Source: Verticiella alkaliphila
GTDB taxonomy: Bacteria > Pseudomonadota > Gammaproteobacteria > Burkholderiales > Burkholderiaceae_B
Reading direction: 5' to 3'
DNA length: 48,621 nt
NCBI RefSeq assembly: GCF_018904615.1
Contig: NZ_JADCNH010000030.1
Coordinates: 1 to 48,621, forward strand
Position numbers and translations under genes: made by a program. The notes under the pieces were generated by a model. The model saw only the letters and a program-made list of their open reading frames with translations. It was not told where the DNA came from and did not search any database. Positions within the stretch are counted from its first letter, which is position 1, and each line of letters opens with the position of its first letter. Positions 43,422 to 48,621 of the stretch are shown piece by piece.

Positions 43422-44942
43422 ATGCTCGAACAAGAAATCAAGTTATTCGTACCGCCCGCCGCTCGCGCGGCGGTGCGTGCCAGCCTGGCCAAGCTGCCCG
43501 GCCCGCGCCGGGTGCGCATGCGCGCCATGTATTTCGACACGGTCGATCGCGGGCTCGCGCGTCAGCGCGCCGCCGTGCGCCTGCGGCAGGAAGGCCGGCA
43601 GTGGGTGCAGACCTTCAAGATGGCGGGCGCCGATGCCGTCTCGCGGCTGGAGCTGAATCACGATCGCCCGGGGCCGGAGCTCGACCTTTCCGTCTACGCC
43701 GGCACGCCGGCCGAGGCCGTCTTCGCGCAGTTGCAGAGCGAACTCATCCTGCGTTACGAGACGGACGTCATGCGGCTCGTGCGCGAGATTCGCGTGCGTC
43801 GCACCAACATCGAGATCGCCTACGACGTGGGCGTGGTCAAGGCGGGGCGGTTCTCCGCGGGCATCGACGAGATCGAGTTCGAGCGCACCGCAGGCTGGCT
43901 CGACGGCGTCTTTCACGTGGCTGCCGACTGGAGCGCACAGCACGGTCTGGTGCTCGATGCGCGCAGCAAGGCTGAGCGCGGCGATGCGCTGGCCCGGGCC
44001 GAAGCCACGGTGATGGCGGCCGCGCCCGAGGATCAGGGTGAAGCCGAGCAGGCAGAGCTGGCCCGTCTGGGCCTGCCCGTCGGCGCGGAGAAATTCGCGC
44101 TGGACGCCGATGTCGGAGCGCCCGAGGCGCTGGCCCGCATCTGCCTGGCCGCCTACGACCAGATCGTGCGCAATGCCGTGCTGATCGCCACCGTGCCGGG
44201 CGATGCCGCCGAGCACGTGCATCAGCTGCGCGTGGGCATTCGCCGCCTGCGCTCGGCGTGGCGCTTCTTTCGGGGCTGGGCCGAGCTCCCGCCGGCCGCG
44301 GTGGAAGAGGGCGCCAAGCGCTACTTCGCCGCGTTTGGCGAGGCGCGCGATGCGGACGTGATGGACGGCACCGTGCTGCCGATGCTAGAGCGTGCCGGCA
44401 TGCCGCCCTTGCCACGCCGCAACGATGCGCAACCGGTCCCGGCGACCTCGCTGGTGGTGGACCCTGGGTTCCAGACCTGGATGCTGGAGCTGCTGCAGTG
44501 GATCAGCCAGCCTCCGAGGCTGCCGGCGGCGGCCGAGGGTACTGAGGCCGCACCGCTCGTCTCGCTGGCCGCCCGCCGGCTGCGCAAATGGCATCGCGAG
44601 CTGGTGCGCGACGGCGCCGGCTTCACGGCCTTGCCCGAGGAGCAACAGCACACCTTGCGCAAGGAGGCCAAGCGGTTGCGCTATGCGCTGGGCTTCGTGC
44701 GCAATCTCTTCGATGCGGACCGCACGAAGGCGTACCTGAAGGCGTTGTCGGCGCTGCAGGATTTGCTGGGCGAGCTCAATGACCTGGCCGTGGCGCGCCC
44801 GCACTTTCTCACGCGCGCGCACGGCGAGCCCGCGGCCTGGTTTGCCGTAGGCTGGATCGCCGCGCGCAGCGAGACGCTGGCCACCCAGGCCGAGGCGGCG
44901 CTGATCGAACTCGGCAAGACCAAGCCCTTCTGGAAGGGCTGA
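43422..44942 (+). CDS. CYTH-CHAD protein (inorganic triphosphatase-like)
   Basis: The 506-residue protein has an N-terminal CYTH domain (about 1-200) starting with the E-x-E-x-K-like EQEIKLFV and including AAVRLRQEG and FKMAGADAVSRLELN. These charged residues line a tunnel that binds triphosphates. The C-terminal CHAD domain (about 230-490) is helical with conserved His/Arg blocks HVHQLRVGIRRLRSAWRFF and LRKEAKRLRYALGFV, which bind polyphosphate. E. coli YgiF has the same architecture and hydrolyses tripolyphosphate. A role in polyphosphate metabolism is likely. Confidence 0.93.
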   Translation: MLEQEIKLFVPPAARAAVRASLAKLPGPRRVRMRAMYFDTVDRGLARQRAAVRLRQEGRQWVQTFKMAGADAVSRLELNHDRPGPELDLSVYAGTPAEAVFAQLQSELILRYETDVMRLVREIRVRRTNIEIAYDVGVVKAGRFSAGIDEIEFERTAGWLDGVFHVAADWSAQHGLVLDARSKAERGDALARAEATVMAAAPEDQGEAEQAELARLGLPVGAEKFALDADVGAPEALARICLAAYDQIVRNAVLIATVPGDAAEHVHQLRVGIRRLRSAWRFFRGWAELPPAAVEEGAKRYFAAFGEARDADVMDGTVLPMLERAGMPPLPRRNDAQPVPATSLVVDPGFQTWMLELLQWISQPPRLPAAAEGTEAAPLVSLAARRLRKWHRELVRDGAGFTALPEEQQHTLRKEAKRLRYALGFVRNLFDADRTKAYLKALSALQDLLGELNDLAVARPHFLTRAHGEPAAWFAVGWIAARSETLATQAEAALIELGKTKPFWKG

Positions 44943-44997
44943 TGCATTGACCGGACGTCGCCCCATGTCGGGCGACGCTGTCACCCAAGGAGACACG

Positions 44998-45693
44998 ATG
45001 GGCCGCCTCTACCTGATCCGGCACGGCCAGGCCTCGATGATGGCCGACGACTACGACGCGTTGTCGGAGATGGGGGTGGCGCAATCGCGCGTCGTGGGCG
45101 CCTGGCTTGCCCGGCGGGGGGAGCGCTTCGATCACGTGGTGATGGGCGGGCTGCGCCGCCACGCGCAGACGGCGCAAGCCTGCTTGGCCGAACTGGGGGA
45201 GCTCGCCGCGCCACCCGCGGTGGATCCGGATCTGGACGAGTACGAGGCCGATGGCATGATTGGCCGGTTGCGGCCGGCGCTTGCCGAACGCGCAGCGATG
45301 CGCGCCTGGCTCGCCGCGCAGCCGCACCCCCGCAAGGCCTTCCAGGCCGTCTTTGCCGAGGCCTTCGCGCGCTGGACGGCCGCAGCCCATCCGGACGACT
45401 ACGCCATCGCCTGGGCGGACTTCCGCGCCCGCGCGCTGGCCGCCGTCGAGCGTATCGCGGCGGTGTGCGGCAGTGGTCAGAACGCCTTGGTCTTCACCTC
45501 CGGCGGGCCGATCACGGGCATCGTCCAGCACCTGCTCGGCGTGCCGGATGCGCGCGCGGGCGACGTCCACTTCGTCCTCTACAACGCCGGGATCACGGAG
45601 CTGCTCTGCCGGCCGGGCAGCCTCGCGCTGAGCTACTTCAACGCCATCGGGCCGCTCGAAGCGGCCGGGCGCGAATACCTGACCTACCGATAA
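44998..45693 (+). CDS. Histidine-phosphatase superfamily protein with altered active site
   Basis: The start is the ATG at 44998, with an AAGGAG site ten bases before it. The 231-residue protein carries the phosphoglycerate-mutase-like signature LYLIRHGQAS, with His9 as phospho-acceptor, and an Arg-rich second element (GGLRRHAQTAQACLAEL). The second catalytic histidine, normally in an H-G motif, is replaced in VFTSGGPITGIV. I therefore cannot say it is an active phosphatase; it may use another residue or act as a binding protein. It lies 55 bases after the CYTH-CHAD gene, so a link to phosphate metabolism is plausible. Confidence 0.85.
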   Translation: MGRLYLIRHGQASMMADDYDALSEMGVAQSRVVGAWLARRGERFDHVVMGGLRRHAQTAQACLAELGELAAPPAVDPDLDEYEADGMIGRLRPALAERAAMRAWLAAQPHPRKAFQAVFAEAFARWTAAAHPDDYAIAWADFRARALAAVERIAAVCGSGQNALVFTSGGPITGIVQHLLGVPDARAGDVHFVLYNAGITELLCRPGSLALSYFNAIGPLEAAGREYLTYR

Positions 45694-45700
45694 GTCGCGC

Positions 45701-45740
45701 CGGGCCACAACGGCCCGCTCAGCCCGCATGCCGCGCGGGC
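45701..45740 (+). terminator. Tandem hairpins after the phosphatase gene
   Basis: CGGGCC-ACAAC-GGCCCG (45701-45717) and GCCCGC-ATGCCGC-GCGGGC (45722-45740) form two GC-rich stems shortly after the stop. There is no T run, so termination may be weak or Rho-assisted. Confidence 0.4.
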
Positions 45741-45802
45741 CGCCTGCGCTCGTCTGCTGTCTGCGCGACCGATCCACATTGACGCTGTCCCGGGATCTCT
45801 CT

Positions 45803-45845
45803 ATATTGGCGCATATTGGTTCACATAAACCAATTTAAACCAATT
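45803..45845. promoter_or_regulatory. Operator cluster before the fumarylacetoacetate hydrolase operon
   Basis: ATATTGG occurs at 45803 and 45813, and AAACCAATT at 45827 and 45837, each pair exactly ten bases apart. The central pair forms an inverted repeat ATTGGTT-CACATA-AACCAAT (45815-45834). Half-sites on one helical face suggest cooperative binding of dimers, probably by the GntR regulator at the end of the operon. The operon start codon is at 45858, so bound protein would block transcription or translation. Confidence 0.6.
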
Positions 45846-45857
45846 GGAGCGATACGT

Positions 45858-46730
45858 ATGCGGTTTGCCACTTTGGACATCGGCGGGCAGTCCACGCTGG
45901 TTCTCATCTCGGACACGGGCGACGCCTATCAGGCCGTCGGCCAGATCGTGCCGGGCGTCGAGCGCCTCGCGCAGCTCATTGACGGCTTCGAAGGGCATCG
46001 CGCGGCGCTGTCTGCCGCGCAGCATTGGCAGCCGCTGGGCAATGCCGGCTGGCTGCCGCCGCTACTGCCCCGTCGCAACATCTTCTGCGTGGGCAAGAAC
46101 TATCACGAGCACGCCAAGGAGTTCAGCCAGTCGGGTTTCGACAGCTCGTCGGTCAACGGCGAGTTCGCGCCGCCCGCACCGGTCGTCTTCACCAAGGCAC
46201 CGAGCTCGGCCATCGGCCACGGCGCCATGATCGAAGCCTTCGCCCACATCACCGAGCAGCTCGATTACGAAGCGGAACTTGCCGTCGTGATCGGCAAGGG
46301 CGGGCGTGGCATCCGCAAGGCGGACGCGCTGGATCACGTCTTTGGCTACACCATCGTCAATGACGTCACCGCACGCGATCTGCAGCAGAAGCATCGCCAG
46401 TGGTTCCTCGGCAAATCCATGGACACGTTCTGCCCGATGGGGCCGTGGGTGGTCACGGCCGATGCGCTCGATGGCGCGAACCTGGGCGTGCAATGCCACG
46501 TGAATGGCGAGCTGCGCCAGGACGCGAACACGCGTGACCTGATCTTCGACATCCCCACCCTCATTGAAACCATCTCGGCCGGCATGGCGCTCGAACCCGG
46601 TGACGTCATCGCCACGGGCACGCCTGCGGGCGTGGGCATCGGCTTCAAGCCGCCGCGCTTTCTGACGGCGGGCGACGAGGTGCGCGTCAGCATCGAAGGC
46701 ATCGGTTCGCTCACCAACCGCGTCGGCTGA
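45858..46730 (+). CDS. Fumarylacetoacetate hydrolase family protein
   Basis: The 290-residue enzyme starts MRFATLDIGGQSTLVLISDT. Its FAH fold is seen in RRNIFCVGKNYHEHAKEF, the metal-binding acidic pair in LDYEAELAVVIGKGGRGI, and GYTIVNDVTARDLQ; the C-terminal part has GDVIATGTPAGVGIGF. Members hydrolyse or decarboxylate 2,4-dioxo acids in aromatic and sugar-acid breakdown. The Bug receptor and GntR regulator downstream suggest a regulated pathway for an imported acid. An in-frame upstream ATG (45816) lies inside the operator and is unlikely to be the start. Confidence 0.92.
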   Translation: MRFATLDIGGQSTLVLISDTGDAYQAVGQIVPGVERLAQLIDGFEGHRAALSAAQHWQPLGNAGWLPPLLPRRNIFCVGKNYHEHAKEFSQSGFDSSSVNGEFAPPAPVVFTKAPSSAIGHGAMIEAFAHITEQLDYEAELAVVIGKGGRGIRKADALDHVFGYTIVNDVTARDLQQKHRQWFLGKSMDTFCPMGPWVVTADALDGANLGVQCHVNGELRQDANTRDLIFDIPTLIETISAGMALEPGDVIATGTPAGVGIGFKPPRFLTAGDEVRVSIEGIGSLTNRVG

Positions 46731-46771
46731 AGACCGCACGCGCACATCACATAACAACGAGGAGACACCCC

Positions 46772-47752
46772 ATGAACCGTATCCCCCGCCTGGCGGCCGC
46801 CATGCTCGCGAGCCTGGCCTGCCTCGGTGCCCATGCCGCCGAGTCGGGCGCCTGGCCCGCCCAACCCATCAACATGATCGTGCCGTTCCCTCCAGGCGGC
46901 GTGGCGGATGCCGTGGGGCGCCCGGTGGCCGAGGCCCTGGGCCGCGCCCTGGGTCAGACGGTGGTGGTGGAGAATCGCGGTGGCGCGGGTGGGGGGATCG
47001 GCATGGGCGCGGTGGCGCGGGCTCAGCCGGACGGCTACACGGTGCTGATGGCGCTGTCCTCCATCTCCATCATTCCGGAGGCGGACCGCATCCTGGGTCG
47101 CGCGCCTATGTACCAGCTGGACCAGCTCGTGCCGATCGCGCGTTTCACGGCGGATCCGACGGTGCTGGTCGTGCCCGCCGACAGCCCGTGGAAGACGGCG
47201 CAGGAATTCTTCCAGGCGGCCAAGGACGGTCCGCGCGAGATCTACTACGGCTCCTCGGGCAACTACGGCACGATGCACGTGCCCATGGAGATGCTGCGCA
47301 ACGAGGCAGGCCTCACCAAGCTCACGCACGTGCCGTTCTCGGGCGCAGGCCCGGCTGTGGTGGCTTTGCTCGCGGGGCAGGTCCAGGCCGTGTCGACGGG
47401 CCCCGCATCGGTGCTGCAACACATCAAGGGCGGCAAGCTGCGCGCGCTGGCGCACTGGGGCGAAGGGCGTCTGGCCTCGCTGCCGGACGTGCCGAGTCTC
47501 ACGGAATTGGGCCATCCGGTACGCTTTGCGCAATGGTCGGGGCTCTTCGTGCCGGCCAAGACGCCGGAGCCGGTGGTGATGCGTCTGCGGGAGGCTGCCG
47601 GCATGGCGGCCAAGGACGAGCGCGTGCGCTCGGTGATCGAAGGCGCTGGCAGCCCGATCCAGTACCTCGATGCGCCGGCCTTCGCGGCCTACTGGGCGGA
47701 CGACGCGAAGCAGATCACCGAGGCGGTGCGCAAGATCGGCAAAGTAGAATGA
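46772..47752 (+). CDS. Bug-family solute receptor of the FAH operon
   Basis: The 326-residue protein has a signal peptide (MNRIPRLAAAMLASLACLGA with cleavage near AHAA). The Bug motifs are WPAQPINMIVPFPPGGVADA, GQTVVVENRGGAGGGIGMGA, and the binding loop YYGSSGNYGTMHVPMEML. It starts 41 bases after the FAH gene with a GGAG site and is followed by the regulator gene 27 bases on. The three are probably one operon, where the receptor brings in the substrate that the hydrolase acts on. Confidence 0.94.
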   Translation: MNRIPRLAAAMLASLACLGAHAAESGAWPAQPINMIVPFPPGGVADAVGRPVAEALGRALGQTVVVENRGGAGGGIGMGAVARAQPDGYTVLMALSSISIIPEADRILGRAPMYQLDQLVPIARFTADPTVLVVPADSPWKTAQEFFQAAKDGPREIYYGSSGNYGTMHVPMEMLRNEAGLTKLTHVPFSGAGPAVVALLAGQVQAVSTGPASVLQHIKGGKLRALAHWGEGRLASLPDVPSLTELGHPVRFAQWSGLFVPAKTPEPVVMRLREAAGMAAKDERVRSVIEGAGSPIQYLDAPAFAAYWADDAKQITEAVRKIGKVE

Positions 47753-47779
47753 GCGCCTGACTTTCACGGGCCTGAGCCC

Positions 47780-48463
47780 ATGCCGGACGCCGCTGCACTC
47801 CTCGAGGATTATCTGCTGCAGAACCTGCACGCCGGCCGTTGGCAGCCGGGCGAGCGCCTGCCCACGGAGCGTGAGCTGGGCGAGCGCTTCAGCCTGGGCC
47901 GAACGGCGGTGCGCGGGGTGCTGGCGGTATTGAAGACGCGCGGGCTGATTGCGCAGCGGGTGGGTAGCGGCACCTTCGTGTCGGACGCGGCGCCGGCCTT
48001 GCTGGCTCAGGCGCCGCCTGCAGCGCCCACGGTGCCGGCGGTGAGCCCGGCGCAGCTCATGGAGGCGCGTCTGGCGATCGAGCCGGCGCTCATCGAGCTC
48101 GTGGTGCGCCACGCCACGGCGGCGGATTTCGCGCACATGCAGCAGTGCTGTGCGCAGGCCGAGGCGGCTACGACGCTGGTGCAGTTCGAGTACTGGGACA
48201 CGGCGCTGCACCAAGCCATCGGGGCGGCGGCCCACAATGCCTTCGTGGATCAGTTGATGCGCGACCTCAGTCTGGCCCGTGAGCAGGATGACTGGGGGCG
48301 GTTGAAGCGGCTGAGCCTGACGCCTGCGCGGCGGGCGTCGTACCAGCGCGAGCATCGTGCGCTGGTGCAGGCGTTGAGCGATCGCGATGCGCCTGCGGCC
48401 ACGCGTCTGTTGCGCGAGCACCTGGTGCATGTGCGGCGCAATCTGCTGGATGATCCGGGCTGA
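47780..48463 (+). CDS. FadR-subfamily GntR transcriptional regulator
   Basis: The 227-residue protein has an N-terminal winged helix (PGERLPTERELGERFSLGRT and RGVLAVLKTRGLIAQRVGSG), followed by an all-helical FCD ligand domain containing ARLAIEPALIELVVRHATAA, HNAFVDQL and HRALVQALSDRD. FadR-type regulators usually repress their own operon and respond to an organic acid. As the last gene of the FAH-Bug operon it most likely binds the TTGGTT/AACCAA sites at 45803-45845. Confidence 0.94.
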   Translation: MPDAAALLEDYLLQNLHAGRWQPGERLPTERELGERFSLGRTAVRGVLAVLKTRGLIAQRVGSGTFVSDAAPALLAQAPPAAPTVPAVSPAQLMEARLAIEPALIELVVRHATAADFAHMQQCCAQAEAATTLVQFEYWDTALHQAIGAAAHNAFVDQLMRDLSLAREQDDWGRLKRLSLTPARRASYQREHRALVQALSDRDAPAATRLLREHLVHVRRNLLDDPG

Positions 48464-48521
48464 GTCTTTGAGTTCTTGAGGCGCCGCTGGCGCGACGGCC
48501 GGCAGCGGGGCCGGTCGCGCG

Positions 48522-48542
48522 GCCGGGCCTGAACGGCCCGGC
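48522..48542 (+). terminator. Hairpin after the GntR gene
   Basis: GCCGGGCC and GGCCCGGC form an 8-bp stem with a TGAAC loop 58 bases after the stop. No T run follows. The rest of 48464-48621 shows no gene I can support. Confidence 0.45.
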
Positions 48543-48621
48543 TGCCCTCTCGCTCCGGATGTCGTGACGGGCGGTCGGCGAACTCGGAGGGTGGACAGTC
48601 CCCCGGACTGTCCACACCCGC

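Noticed and set aside
46346-48430. A 694-residue antisense frame across the FAH-Bug-GntR operon; likewise 34240-36231 (+), 28057-29544 (+) and 6989-8224 (-)
   Set aside because: All lie opposite well-supported genes with clear family motifs and are His/Arg-rich shadows typical of GC-rich DNA.

Overview
The window is GC-rich and gene-dense and looks like chromosome from a betaproteobacterium of the order Burkholderiales, probably an Alcaligenaceae relative (Bordetella, Achromobacter, Castellaniella or Pigmentiphaga type). The grounds are the core order lolB, ispE, tRNA-Gln, prs, rplY, pth ... ychF, the three stand-alone Bug-type solute receptors (31942-32949, 39908-40894, 46772-47752), and the protein sequences themselves. 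Species cannot be fixed by eye.

Layout. 1-9696 is housekeeping: the tail of a probable penicillin-binding protein 2 gene and rodA (cell elongation), mutM-mutY on the minus strand (8-oxoguanine repair), a TPR protein with lolB (lipoprotein sorting), ispE (isoprenoid precursor), tRNA-Gln(TTG), prs (PRPP), rplY and pth (translation). 9696-10819 holds a CPBP-type membrane protease and a small membrane-anchored protein. 10909-23433 is a defence island. It carries a decaying type I-E CRISPR array, a BrnT/BrnA toxin-antitoxin pair, a full type I-E cas set (cas3, cas8e, cse2, cas7e, cas5e, cas6e, cas1, cas2), a second array with near-perfect repeats, an L-asparaginase gene, and a third array. A MOSC protein and a TauE/SafE-type exporter follow. 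ychF at 25410 resumes the core block that normally follows pth, so about 15 kb appears to have been inserted between pth and ychF. Just after ychF is a small orphan array with type I-C-like repeats and no cas genes of its own.

26971-48463 is metabolic and accessory: a minus-strand cluster (DoxX, a small secreted protein, alpha-hydroxy-acid oxidase, CMD/AhpD-like protein, FAD monooxygenase-like protein, Bug receptor), a secreted protein, a chemoreceptor, a ketopantoate reductase-like protein, a LysR regulator divergent from a sulfatase and a second Bug receptor, an EcsC protein, malonyl-CoA synthetase, a CYTH-CHAD protein, a histidine-phosphatase-like protein, and a fumarylacetoacetate hydrolase-Bug-GntR operon.

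The three I-E leaders share a GGTAGA box exactly 54 nt before the first repeat and an IHF-like site exactly 21 nt before it, so one Cas1-Cas2 pair could serve all three arrays. Three genes are broken by small indels in G/C-rich stretches: rodA, cas8e and the FAD oxidoreductase. Because rodA is normally essential, sequencing or assembly error must be excluded before the cas8e break is read as loss of interference.
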